DNA from: Psychrobacillus sp. BL-248-WT-3
Lineage (GTDB): Bacteria > Bacillota > Bacilli > Bacillales_A > Planococcaceae
Assembly (NCBI RefSeq): GCF_012843435.1
Contig: NZ_JABAFC010000029.1
Coordinates: 1 to 46,088 of the forward strand
Length of the DNA: 46,088 nucleotides
Reading direction: 5' to 3'
The stretch's first letter is position 1; each line of letters opens with the position of its first letter. The position numbers were made by a program, and so were the translations under genes. The notes under the pieces were generated by a model. That model worked only from the letters and a program-made list of their open reading frames with translations, made no database searches and was not told where the DNA came from. Below, piece by piece: positions 8,135 to 16,735 of the stretch.

Positions 8135-9391
8135 CTACACACTGTCCAGCTTTTTCCTACCAAAGACCAAAAAGAAATACGTAGAGGCAATCAAGTACAA
8201 TACTCCTGTAATTGTAAATGTATACGCATAGCCCCAATAGAACCCAAAGGTCATCACAAGACCGGTAGATATAGCTCCTGTACTTGCCCACCCAACATTA
8301 AACACCATCTGATTGACCGAATTCGCAAGCCCTTTATATTTATCCTGAACTAACTCCATGGCTATGGCACTCTGAATTGGATTACCCGCATTCATCAGCG
8401 CCTGTCGCATTAGGAAGGCAATGGATGCAATTACAAGAGAGTTCGTATAGCCAGTTATAAAAAGGAACGGGATAGATAACAGCTGAAAAATAACGAGCGC
8501 CCTCACCTTTCCTACTCGCTTAACTAAAGCAGGCCCTAATAACATCGCCACCGCTGTCATAGCGGATCCTAGTGATAAAATAAGTCCTACATATGAATTC
8601 GAAGCATCAAATCGATTAGAAAAATATAAGTTTAGATAAGGAATTACTAGCCCAGAGCCAGTACCTATTAATAAATTTGCAAAGCCAAATAGAATGATAA
8701 TCTTCACATTTTTTCTGAAGCTGCTTGGCTCAGGTGTTCTTTTGTCATCTTGATTATCCTTTGATGTAGCTCTATTTCCTACCGGATTTAACTTAGTAAG
8801 CGGCAGGAGACCTAGAGTAAATATCGTAGCTCCAATTATTAATACATATTTGATGGCATCCACTACAGATAGACCACCTAATGCATGCAGTAAATCAGCT
8901 AAGACCCCACCCCCTAGGCTCCCTACTACCCCGGCTAGAGTCATAAGTGAAAAATGAATACTAAATAGATGCATCCGTTCACTGGCGGTTGAATTCTCAG
9001 CTAAAAAAGGTATCCCTGATACTTGAACAAGCGCCATAAAGAGGCCCGTAAAAAAAGCAGCATACACTAAAGACTGCTCGCTAACCATCAAACTTCTATA
9101 AAATAATGTACCTGCTGCGACCACAGCACCAATCATAATAATTTTCTTTCTTCCAAAACGGTCACTAAGAAAACCGGCAGGCACTAACATGATGGCAGAA
9201 GCCAGGGAGGTCATCGCGATAATTTTACCGTTTAACGTTTCCGGAAATCCAAGCTCCTTAATGTATAAATTGTACATTACAGAAAAAACACCCATGCCTA
9301 TTTGAATCAGAACATTGGCCAGCATAAACATACGAATATTACGATTAAAGGAAACTATTTTCTTTTTCCACTCTACAAACCAAGGAATCAT
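8135..9391 (-). CDS. MFS transporter, drug-efflux type
   Basis: A 418-residue protein with twelve hydrophobic segments of the major facilitator superfamily. The cytoplasmic loop between helices 2 and 3 carries the signature GFLSDRFGRKK. A charged central loop (KDNQDDKRTPE) divides two six-helix halves. It is probably a proton-driven exporter of small molecules; the substrate cannot be read from sequence. AGAGG lies six bases before the ATG. It stands alone, converging on the methyltransferase gene. Confidence 0.85.
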   Translation of the reverse strand: MIPWFVEWKKKIVSFNRNIRMFMLANVLIQIGMGVFSVMYNLYIKELGFPETLNGKIIAMTSLASAIMLVPAGFLSDRFGRKKIIMIGAVVAAGTLFYRSLMVSEQSLVYAAFFTGLFMALVQVSGIPFLAENSTASERMHLFSIHFSLMTLAGVVGSLGGGVLADLLHALGGLSVVDAIKYVLIIGATIFTLGLLPLTKLNPVGNRATSKDNQDDKRTPEPSSFRKNVKIIILFGFANLLIGTGSGLVIPYLNLYFSNRFDASNSYVGLILSLGSAMTAVAMLLGPALVKRVGKVRALVIFQLLSIPFLFITGYTNSLVIASIAFLMRQALMNAGNPIQSAIAMELVQDKYKGLANSVNQMVFNVGWASTGAISTGLVMTFGFYWGYAYTFTITGVLYLIASTYFFLVFGRKKLDSV

Positions 9392-9527
9392 ATACTACCT
9401 CTTCCATCTATTTCGTTACACTAAATATACGAGTTCCGACAGAAAATTACAATCGCTTAAATTAAATTTTTCGAAATTTTTATAGAAGAAAGAATTTACA
9501 AAAGAACTCTTTCTTGTTTTTTATCAT

Positions 9528-9603
9528 TAGCTTTGTATAAAGCTCAAGGTTGCTTTAAGACACAAAAAAATGAGCTAGGATTTTTCTCCAGGCTCATTTA
9601 AAT
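9528..9603 (-). repeat. Dispersed terminator-like repeat, copy C
   Basis: Read on the minus strand it has the same order of blocks as the copies at 20933-21048 and 24194-24309: atgagcc-ggagaaaa, atcctagctcat, a T run, then a tcaacctt-like tail. Its stem (aaatgagc / gctcattt at 9568-9599) followed by seven T also makes it the terminator of the M1 peptidase gene. The rest of the 9.39-9.68 kb gap holds nothing else I recognise. Confidence 0.65.
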
Positions 9604-9682
9604 TTAATTTCGGCAGTCTCCTAACAGCATAATATGTTAAACTAACCTGCTGCTATAGTTCAATAAAAAAATATGAAGTAAA

Positions 9683-11140
9683 TTATTCTAATAGAAGCCA
9701 CTCTTTGAAAAACTCAGTATGATCTTCTTGATGGTACTCATTGAAGAATTCTACAAAGGTCTCAGTATCCACATATTGATATTTAAATTCATTAAAATAA
9801 GCGGATAAAAATTTAATTGTTTCTTCGTGTCCGCCTCTCTCTTTAAAGAAATCTCGTAAAATTGCAGGGATTTTCCCATATAGCACCGGACCATGATCCG
9901 TACCAAACTCCGTAACTGGAATATTAGCAATTTCCTGCTGAGTTTTTCTTTCAGCAAAAATATTTATTTCATTAAATCCTAATTTTTCACCCATTTCACT
10001 GGAATCATATCTTAAGGTACGGTATGTCCCCTCCAATAGTGCCGTTAAACTCTCATCTAACCAAGATTCTTCATAAGGATCACTGGAAACCATGAAATAA
10101 AACCATTGATGAGCAATTTCATGGATTAATACTCTTTCATGTCTCCCTGGATCAAACCATACTTCTACAATATTTGGGTATTCCATTCCTGAATTATTTG
10201 CAACAACATCGAACTCTTTTGTCGGATTATCCCCAATATTTTTTTCCATAAATAAAAACGCTCTTTGAGCATCCATAATCATTTGATGTAAAGTGTCTGG
10301 AACATCATAAGGATAAAAATATCTGATTGTTGTATCATTTGCTTGCAATGTCTCACTAATCCATTCTTCCGGATCTAAAAATGCTATATAAAAATCTTTA
10401 ATATTTGTTCCTTGTGTCTTCCCACTAATGGTAGGCTTAGGTTCACCATCTTCTCCCGAGCTGGCAACCAAGTATTCTCTAGCTAACTCATAAGTAATCT
10501 CATAGTCTCCATACCCCGTATCATAGAATTCACCCACATGGTAATAAGGATGTAGTTCCCATTTGTTCGTATACCTACCTAGCATTGGATACCATAATGC
10601 TAAATAGAAATTGTTGTCTATTCTCGACAGTCGTTGCCCTTTAAATGGCGGCTTTAATAAATATTCTACTGTTAAAATTGTTTTTTCACCTGGTTGTACA
10701 TCAGATTTTGGAGTTACATAAAGCATGGTATCGTTCAATTTATATGATAATTCTTCGCCATCTTTATTTCTAATAGAAGAAATCTCTGCTTCTCCTATAG
10801 ATGAAAGCATAAAGTATTTATTCTCTAGCGTCGTAACATTCGGGATAAAATAAAAACCGATATCCTCCCATACACTTTTGGATTCATTCGTAACTTCAAT
10901 CTCCGCAGATATGTGAAAACGTAAGTCCTCCGCCTGGTGGATATCTATTTTGTAATTTCCCCTAGAACCTTGGAGTACTGAAATAGATTCCTCTTTTACT
11001 TTTTTAGCAGTTGGTTTTTCTTCTGCTTTCACTTCTGGTTCTACTATATCTATTTTAGATTCTTTCTCTAATATAAAGTAACTTCCAACCCCTAAAATGA
11101 CTGCAGCCGTACAAATAGCAATGAATGCTTTAGTTTTCAC
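9683..11140 (-). CDS. Membrane-anchored M1 family zinc metallopeptidase
   Basis: 485 residues. A single N-terminal hydrophobic segment (about 5-24) is followed by a Lys/Glu-rich linker, so the catalytic part is predicted to face the outside. The zinc site HEIAH (340-344) with the third ligand Glu363 in WLDES follows the exact HExxH-18-E spacing of M1 peptidases. GMEYP stands in for the GxMEN exopeptidase motif, so amino-peptidase activity is plausible but the substrate-binding loop is variant. It is much shorter than typical ~850-residue aminopeptidase N, lacking most of the C-terminal domain. GTG start with AAAGGAG nine bases upstream. It lies downstream of the bmr genes but is separated from them by a terminator. 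Confidence 0.85.
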   Translation of the reverse strand: MKTKAFIAICTAAVILGVGSYFILEKESKIDIVEPEVKAEEKPTAKKVKEESISVLQGSRGNYKIDIHQAEDLRFHISAEIEVTNESKSVWEDIGFYFIPNVTTLENKYFMLSSIGEAEISSIRNKDGEELSYKLNDTMLYVTPKSDVQPGEKTILTVEYLLKPPFKGQRLSRIDNNFYLALWYPMLGRYTNKWELHPYYHVGEFYDTGYGDYEITYELAREYLVASSGEDGEPKPTISGKTQGTNIKDFYIAFLDPEEWISETLQANDTTIRYFYPYDVPDTLHQMIMDAQRAFLFMEKNIGDNPTKEFDVVANNSGMEYPNIVEVWFDPGRHERVLIHEIAHQWFYFMVSSDPYEESWLDESLTALLEGTYRTLRYDSSEMGEKLGFNEINIFAERKTQQEIANIPVTEFGTDHGPVLYGKIPAILRDFFKERGGHEETIKFLSAYFNEFKYQYVDTETFVEFFNEYHQEDHTEFFKEWLLLE

Positions 11141-11296
11141 TATCTCATCTCCTTTTCTCTACATTCTATCTATTTCAAAAATATCCTTCCTTTATTTTGT
11201 AAATTAGTTGAGTCTTTTAACAGATGTGTGGAGAAAAATGCACACACCAACTTCGTTTTTCAAGAAAATTATCTATCTTTTATCTCTAGAAAAGGG

Positions 11297-11325
11297 AAAA
11301 TCCCCTTATGCTTATGCATTAGGGG
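11297..11325 (-). terminator. Terminator overlapping the bmrD stop codon
   Basis: The stem ccccttatgc / gcattagggg (11302-11325, one mismatch) spans the bmrD stop codon and is followed on the minus strand by a modest T-rich run. It is weaker than the other terminators here. Confidence 0.55.
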
Positions 11326-13051
11326 AAACTCCGGCTTGTAGCTTATACATTTGTTCGTAGCGACCTTGTAGCTGCAGCAACTCGTCATGTGTGCCACTCT
11401 CTACAATCTCACCCCGGTCTAGAACTAGAATACGGTCTGCATTTTTAATAGTAGAAAGTCTATGTGCAATGATGAAGGTTGTTCTACCTTTCTTTAATAC
11501 ATCCATCGCATGCTGGATAATTTCTTCTGTCTCGGTATCTATGTTAGATGTCGCTTCATCCAATATAAGAATGGCCGGGTCGAAGGCAAGCGCTCTTGCA
11601 AAGGATACTAGCTGTCTTTGACCAGAAGAGAGCGTGCTTCCCTTTTCAATTACTGGTTCATCTAATCCTTTTTCGAGGTTTTTTAGTACACGTTCTCCAC
11701 CTACTGCTTCTAATGCGGCCTCTACTTTTTCTCGTGAAATTCTAGGATCATTTAAACTAACATTTGTTTCAATGGTTCCAGAGAAAAGATATGGATCCTG
11801 CAATACAATTCCCATATGATTACGAATGGTTTGCCTTGGAAGGGACGTGATATCTATTCCATCTATTAAAATCTTCCCCTTAGTTGGGTCATAGAATCGG
11901 AATAACAAGTTCATGATAGAGCTTTTCCCAGAGCCTGTATGCCCCACTAGGGCAACCGTTTCTCCTTTATTTGCAACAAAGTTTAAGCTCTTCAAGACAA
12001 AGTCATCACCTTTGTAGGCAAACGACACGTCTTTAAACTCCACGTTTCCTTCGTATCTTTCCATTCGTTTGTCTTCTACCTGTTCCCCTTTTTCATTCAA
12101 CAATTCAAATACTCTACTTCCAGCTACCAATGAGCGTTCTAGCTGAGAGAACTGATTAACTATCCCCGTAATTGGATTGAACAATCTCGTCGTATAATCC
12201 ACAAAGGCATAAAGCAATCCAGCAGAGATGATTGCTCCCGGCTCCATGGACTGACTACCAAACACTAAAATAAATAGAGCAAACATGATGGATCTTAGCA
12301 CCTGTACTAAGTTAAAGGAGGTAGCAGAATCTAATTTTAAAAGCTTACGCTGATAACTGTAATGCTCTTCATTCATCTCCTCAAATTCTTGGTCCATTTG
12401 TTTTTCCCGTTTAAACGCTTGAATGATTGACATTCCTTGAATTGATTCATTTAACATGGCGTTCATATCTGCAATCTTTGTTCGCACAATATGATTATAT
12501 TGAGATGCATATTTTCGATAAGCTAGCATCCATATATATACGATCGGAATGACGAATAAAGCGATTGCTGCCATTTTAACGTCTAAAATAAACATTGCTA
12601 TATAGACCCCAGTAATAGAAATGATACTGGTTGCAAACTGTGAAAGTACTTGAACATATAGATTACGGATTGCTTCCGTATCATTTGTCACACGAGCAAC
12701 TACCTTACCGGCAGGCAGGTTGTCAAAATACTGTATAGGCAAAGTTTGTATATGCTGAAAAACATCATTTCGGAGCTTCTGAACAACACGATTTGCTCCA
12801 ACCTGTAGGTTTATAAACATAAAATATCTAAAAACCGCTGTTACAATACTTAGACCAAAGAATACTGCAAGGAGCATTAATATCGGCTCCAGATCAATGG
12901 CACCATCTGTAATGTGTTCATCAAGAATTTGTTTTGCGATAAATGGTCCTGTCAAATCGGCAATTACAGCAATCGTTAAAAAGATTAGACCAAGAATAAT
13001 TGGCTTTTTATAAAATAACGCATAATGGTAGAGTCGTTTTCCAGTACTCAT
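11312..13051 (-). CDS. bmrD: Multidrug ABC transporter subunit BmrD (YheH)
   Basis: A 579-residue ABC half-transporter: a six-helix membrane domain, then a nucleotide-binding domain with Walker A GHTGSGKS (about 366-373), signature LSSGQ and Walker B ILILDEATSNID with the catalytic glutamate intact. It pairs with BmrC in a heterodimeric drug exporter of the BmrCD/LmrCD type in the plasma membrane, hydrolysing ATP at the canonical site. The ATG overlaps the upstream bmrC stop by four bases (ATGA), so the two subunits are translationally coupled. It is shorter than the B. subtilis protein as I remember it, which has an extra extracellular domain not visible here. Confidence 0.9.
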   Translation of the reverse strand: MSTGKRLYHYALFYKKPIILGLIFLTIAVIADLTGPFIAKQILDEHITDGAIDLEPILMLLAVFFGLSIVTAVFRYFMFINLQVGANRVVQKLRNDVFQHIQTLPIQYFDNLPAGKVVARVTNDTEAIRNLYVQVLSQFATSIISITGVYIAMFILDVKMAAIALFVIPIVYIWMLAYRKYASQYNHIVRTKIADMNAMLNESIQGMSIIQAFKREKQMDQEFEEMNEEHYSYQRKLLKLDSATSFNLVQVLRSIMFALFILVFGSQSMEPGAIISAGLLYAFVDYTTRLFNPITGIVNQFSQLERSLVAGSRVFELLNEKGEQVEDKRMERYEGNVEFKDVSFAYKGDDFVLKSLNFVANKGETVALVGHTGSGKSSIMNLLFRFYDPTKGKILIDGIDITSLPRQTIRNHMGIVLQDPYLFSGTIETNVSLNDPRISREKVEAALEAVGGERVLKNLEKGLDEPVIEKGSTLSSGQRQLVSFARALAFDPAILILDEATSNIDTETEEIIQHAMDVLKKGRTTFIIAHRLSTIKNADRILVLDRGEIVESGTHDELLQLQGRYEQMYKLQAGVSPNA

Positions 13052-14790
13052 GACGACACCCCCTCAAGCTGTTGACGATCATATTGTTCCTTGTACCAGC
13101 CATTATGCTTTAGAAGTTCCTCATGCGTACCTTGTTCTACAATGATTCCTTCATCTAAAACGATGATTTGGTCGGCATGCTGAATGCCTGACAAGCGATG
13201 CGTCGTAATAATTGTTGTCTTCCCACTGCGTTCGTTTTGTATATTTTCGATAATTTTTGCCTCTGTTTTAGCATCTACCGCAGAAAGGGAGTCATCTAAA
13301 AGAAGAATTTCTGGATTTTTGATAAGCGCTCGAGCAATCGATACCCTTTGCTTCTGACCCCCAGATAGGGAAACCCCTTTCTCCCCTACTAACGTTTCTA
13401 ATCCCATTGGTAGATTCATTAAATCCTGTTGAAAATGTGCTAAACGAAGTGCTTCCTCTAATTCTTCTTCTGTAGCATTTTCTTTTCCTAGAAGGATATT
13501 TTGGCGTATGGTTCTAGAAAACAACACATGATCCTGAGGCACATACCCAATCCATTCTAATACTTGATCCTTTGTTTGCTCTGATATTGGGATATCTCCA
13601 ATCGTCAGTTGACCTGCTCCAATTGGATACTCCTTTAACAGTTGCTTAATAAAGGTCGTTTTTCCAGACCCAGTTTTACCTACAATGCCAAGCGTCTGCC
13701 CTTTTTGTAGGTTTACTCGGATATTTTCTAAATTTTTCACTTGTGATAAAGGATATTGAAATCCAACATCATCAAAACCGATGGACATTACATCCTTCAA
13801 ATTCACTGGAGCAGTCGGGTCCTTCACATCTGCATCGTACTCAAGCGTTTCCTGTACACGGTCAAGCGAAGCATTCCCGCGTTGCATAACGTTGATCAGT
13901 TCCCCAATAGCGAACATTGGCCAAATAGCCATACCTAGATAAACGTTAAATGTAATTAGGTTTCCTACCGTCATCTCACCCTTAGAAACTAAAAAAGCTC
14001 CATAACCAAGTGCCACGACATAACTAATACCTGTTCCTATTTTTGTGATAGGACCAAACAAGGCGTCAATTCGTTCTACAACCATGTTTTTTTGATAAAC
14101 CTCTTCACTCATATCTGCAAAGTTCTTCTCATCAGCACGTTCCTGAACGTACGCACGAATTACTCTTACACCAGCTATAGATTCTAAAACACGATCATTT
14201 AAATCCCCAAATGCATCTTGGGCTACCATATACTTTTCATGAATGATTTTACCTAAATATTGCATTATAATTGCGAGAACTGGTATAGGTAACAGTGCAA
14301 AAAAAGTAAGCTTCCATGAAATAAGAAAACCCATTGCCAGAATCAAGGCTAACATATACATAGTCGAATCTATTAAGGTCATAATCCCAAAGCCAGCAGT
14401 AGTTGCAACTGCATTCAAATCATTTGTTGCACGAGCCATTAAGTCACCAGTACGATTTTTCTCGTAAAAAGTCGGTGTCATACTTAAAAATTTTCGATTC
14501 AGCTTCGTGCGTAAAATGCGCTCAATAGAAATAGACCCACCAAATAATTGATATTGCCAAATAAAATTTAAAATATATCCCACTATAATAATTCCTACAA
14601 AATATAATACATACTCCATTAATAGGTCGCTATTCATATTTCCTAGCGTAATTGTATCGATTGCCCTTCCTACTAGCCATGGAGGAAAAATCTCAAATGC
14701 ACTTGCAATAATTAGTACACCAACTGCAACAGTGTACCTTTTCCAATGATCCTTAAAAAACCACTTTAACTTAAATAATACTGAAAACAT
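13048..14790 (-). CDS. bmrC: Multidrug ABC transporter subunit BmrC (YheI)
   Basis: A 580-residue ABC half-transporter, very like B. subtilis YheI from its first residues (MFSVLFKLKWFFK) to the end. Nucleotide-binding domain: Walker A GKTGSGKT, signature LSGGQ, Walker B LLLDDSLSAVD. The residue after the Walker B aspartate is Asp rather than Glu, the degenerate ATP site known for BmrC-type subunits, which complements the canonical site of BmrD. Together they export drugs. The first structural gene of the operon, it is preceded by a leader peptide ORF and a terminator hairpin that probably hold expression down until translation is disturbed. Confidence 0.92.
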   Translation of the reverse strand: MFSVLFKLKWFFKDHWKRYTVAVGVLIIASAFEIFPPWLVGRAIDTITLGNMNSDLLMEYVLYFVGIIIVGYILNFIWQYQLFGGSISIERILRTKLNRKFLSMTPTFYEKNRTGDLMARATNDLNAVATTAGFGIMTLIDSTMYMLALILAMGFLISWKLTFFALLPIPVLAIIMQYLGKIIHEKYMVAQDAFGDLNDRVLESIAGVRVIRAYVQERADEKNFADMSEEVYQKNMVVERIDALFGPITKIGTGISYVVALGYGAFLVSKGEMTVGNLITFNVYLGMAIWPMFAIGELINVMQRGNASLDRVQETLEYDADVKDPTAPVNLKDVMSIGFDDVGFQYPLSQVKNLENIRVNLQKGQTLGIVGKTGSGKTTFIKQLLKEYPIGAGQLTIGDIPISEQTKDQVLEWIGYVPQDHVLFSRTIRQNILLGKENATEEELEEALRLAHFQQDLMNLPMGLETLVGEKGVSLSGGQKQRVSIARALIKNPEILLLDDSLSAVDAKTEAKIIENIQNERSGKTTIITTHRLSGIQHADQIIVLDEGIIVEQGTHEELLKHNGWYKEQYDRQQLEGVSS

Positions 14791-14935
14791 TCCATTGTCC
14801 CTCTTTTCTTTCCTTTACATTTACCAACTATCCGCCTTCAAGAGATTCCTTTATTAAAATTTGCTTAGCTCGTTGAATAATCATACCCAACTCTCCTCCT
14901 TTGTTTTTCCACCAAAATTTGGAAATAATAGAACG

Positions 14936-14972
14936 CAAAAAAGCGCATTACCCATGATACGGTAATGCACTT
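14936..14972 (-). terminator. Attenuator terminator upstream of bmrC
   Basis: In the minus-strand transcript the stem gtgcattacc / ggtaatgcgc encloses a short loop and is followed by six T. It lies after the leader ORF and about 145 bp before bmrC, inside the transcribed leader, so it would stop transcription of bmrC-bmrD by default. Confidence 0.75.
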
Positions 14973-15008
14973 TAAAATAGACATAGTAATTCTTATGCTA
15001 TTAAACAG

Positions 15009-15077
15009 TCATTTAGCGTCTAATGGTAGGTATGAACGAGCTATTAAATTATTTGCGATAACTTTAAAACGAATCAT
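15009..15077 (-). CDS. BmrB-like 22-residue leader peptide
   Basis: An ATG with GGAGGT seven bases upstream opens a 22-codon ORF, N-terminus MIRFKVIANN and C-terminus YLPLDAK, ending in TGA. It sits between a sigma-A promoter and the attenuator. B. subtilis bmrCD is controlled by the leader peptide BmrB through ribosome-mediated attenuation, and this ORF holds the same position, though it is shorter. Only a weak competing pairing to the terminator is visible (taatagca at 14996-15003 with tgcatta at 14963-14969). Confidence 0.7.
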   Translation of the reverse strand: MIRFKVIANNLIARSYLPLDAK

Positions 15078-15116
15078 TATTCATACCTCCATTTCTAAAT
15101 TATTTAGTGTCACTTA

Positions 15117-15146
15117 ATATTATCTCAACAAAAGTTTAGTTGTCAA
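15117..15146 (-). promoter_or_regulatory. Sigma-A promoter of the bmr leader and operon
   Basis: Minus-strand TTGACA (15141-15146), an 18-bp spacer, and TAATAT (15117-15122), followed after about 40 bases by the leader ORF start. Confidence 0.75.
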
Positions 15147-15249
15147 TACATTTTGAAGAAATAGACAATTAAATTATTCCAAAAATTCGTGCTTTTACAT
15201 TTAAGAACGAACAAATAGATGGAAATGAAGTTTAAATGCTCTTCACTCT

Positions 15250-15300
15250 AGTCGGACGCTTTTTCACGGGGGGAGTGATAAGCCATCACCCGCCGTATAC
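15250..15300. repeat. Possible decayed copy of the GC-rich element at 18220
   Basis: The segment with cggacgctttttcacggggg shares its cggacgctttccgcggg core with the element at 18220-18344 and is likewise GC-rich amid AT-rich DNA. The resemblance is short, so the assignment is tentative. Confidence 0.35.
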
Positions 15301-15363
15301 GTGCGCAGTTATGACGTTAACATGTAGCTTTTCGAGTTTAAAACGTACATTACTATTTTAAAA

Positions 15364-16518
15364 TTAAATTAAATGAAAAAGATAACCTAAAACTGCACTT
15401 AACAGTACAACCTTGTAAGGAGCCCATTTGAAAACAAATAATACCGTGAAAGTAATTAAAACGATGATGAAATCCGATGATTCTTTAACTGAACTTGTAA
15501 AAACTGGGTCATATAACGCGGCTAGAAGGATTCCTACTACACCTGCATTAACTCCCTTTAAGGCATTCTGAATCCCTTTTTTCGATCGTATAGCTGACCA
15601 AAATGGTAGTATTCCAATTACCATTAGAAATGAGGGCAAAAATATGGCAAAGGTAGCTACTAAAGCTCCTGGAATACCAGCTGTTGCATGACCTAAGAAG
15701 CTAGCTAACGTAAACAATGGACCTGGGACCGCTTGAGCAGCACCATACCCAGCTAAAAATACATCAGGGGAAAGTGCTACCTCTCGCTGAAGCATGGGCA
15801 GTACAACATGTCCTCCTCCAAAAACTAAAGAACCGACACGATAATAAATATCAAAAATTAAGTAGTAGGTTGAATTTATAAATGGCTTCAATAACGGTAA
15901 AAAAATAAGAAGTCCAAAAAACAAGATCCAAGCAATAATACTTGTTGTTTTTCCAAAAGGAAGCCTAATATTTGGAGCAGGTTCATTTTCATCTGAACGA
16001 AAATATATAAATCCAAACAATCCAGTTGCAATCAATATGCTAAACTGACCAGCTATTGATGGAATAAGCAACGTTAATATAGCACATGCTATTGCAATAG
16101 TAATTCTAATACGGTCTGGTGCTAGTGTCTTTTGCATCCCTAACAGAGCATGAGCAACAATGGCAACTGCAACGATTTTCAATCCCTGTAGCCACCCACT
16201 GTCAAATGAGTTGGTAGATATCAAAAACGCTGAAAACAATACAAGCAGTATAATGGAAGGAAGAGTAAACCCTAAAAATGATATGACCCCTCCAATTATT
16301 CCACCTCTTAGTATGCCGATGGCAATGCCCACTTGAGATGAGGCTGGTCCCGGTAGGAATTGACAAATTGCCACAATGTCAGCATATAACTTTTCGTCTA
16401 GCCATTTTCTTTTCTGCACATACTCTTCTCGGAAATAAGCCAAATGAGCAGCGGGTCCACCAAAAGAAGTTAACCCTAATTTCGTTGAAGCACTTGCTAT
16501 TTCAATATATTTTTTCAC
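15364..16518 (-). CDS. chrA: Chromate transporter ChrA family, two-domain form
   Basis: A 384-residue polytopic protein of the CHR superfamily with the full duplicated layout. The N-terminal half carries SFGGPAAHLAYFREEYV and QFLPGPASSQ; the C-terminal half carries the corresponding FGGGHVVLPML and AVPGPLFTLA. Long-form ChrA proteins expel chromate from the cell using the proton-motive force; sulfate-like anions are possible alternatives. The start codon is GTG (16518), with AGGGGG about 12 bases upstream. The nearer in-frame stop rules out a longer form, and an ATG just before it is in another frame. Monocistronic and divergent from the CBS-domain gene. Confidence 0.85.
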   Translation of the reverse strand: MKKYIEIASASTKLGLTSFGGPAAHLAYFREEYVQKRKWLDEKLYADIVAICQFLPGPASSQVGIAIGILRGGIIGGVISFLGFTLPSIILLVLFSAFLISTNSFDSGWLQGLKIVAVAIVAHALLGMQKTLAPDRIRITIAIACAILTLLIPSIAGQFSILIATGLFGFIYFRSDENEPAPNIRLPFGKTTSIIAWILFFGLLIFLPLLKPFINSTYYLIFDIYYRVGSLVFGGGHVVLPMLQREVALSPDVFLAGYGAAQAVPGPLFTLASFLGHATAGIPGALVATFAIFLPSFLMVIGILPFWSAIRSKKGIQNALKGVNAGVVGILLAALYDPVFTSSVKESSDFIIVLITFTVLFVFKWAPYKVVLLSAVLGYLFHLI

Positions 16519-16623
16519 TATTTTTCCATACCCCCTAGTTCATTAAAATTATCTAACAAATAGGAAAACTATATCTCAAGATTACAGGGGGAAATATGAA
16601 GTCGCAACCTAAAGAATAAAGAT

Positions 16624-16652
16624 TTGTAATTTCTTTTTATATATTTTATTAT
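16624..16652 (+). promoter_or_regulatory. Candidate promoter of the CBS-domain transporter gene
   Basis: TTGTAA (16624-16629), a 17-bp spacer and TATTAT (16647-16652), about 30 bases upstream of the Shine-Dalgarno sequence. Confidence 0.5.
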
Positions 16653-16681
16653 TAAACCTAGAAACTATTTTTTTAGAAAAC

Positions 16682-16735
16682 AGGAGGTGTACACTTTGTT
16701 CTACCCCCCATTTGGGTTAGGGACAAAGTAATTAT
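16682..16735 (+). promoter_or_regulatory. Shine-Dalgarno bridged to its start codon by a hairpin
   Basis: AGGAGGTG (16682-16689) lies 46 bases before the TTG start, far too distant. Between them a hairpin (actttgt 16693-16699 with acaaagt 16723-16729, continuing through tacccccc / gggttaggg) would fold away. Only tac and aattat then remain, a 9-base effective spacing. The same Shine-Dalgarno could also serve an 11-codon mini-ORF (TTG 16696 to TAA 16731). Confidence 0.6.
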
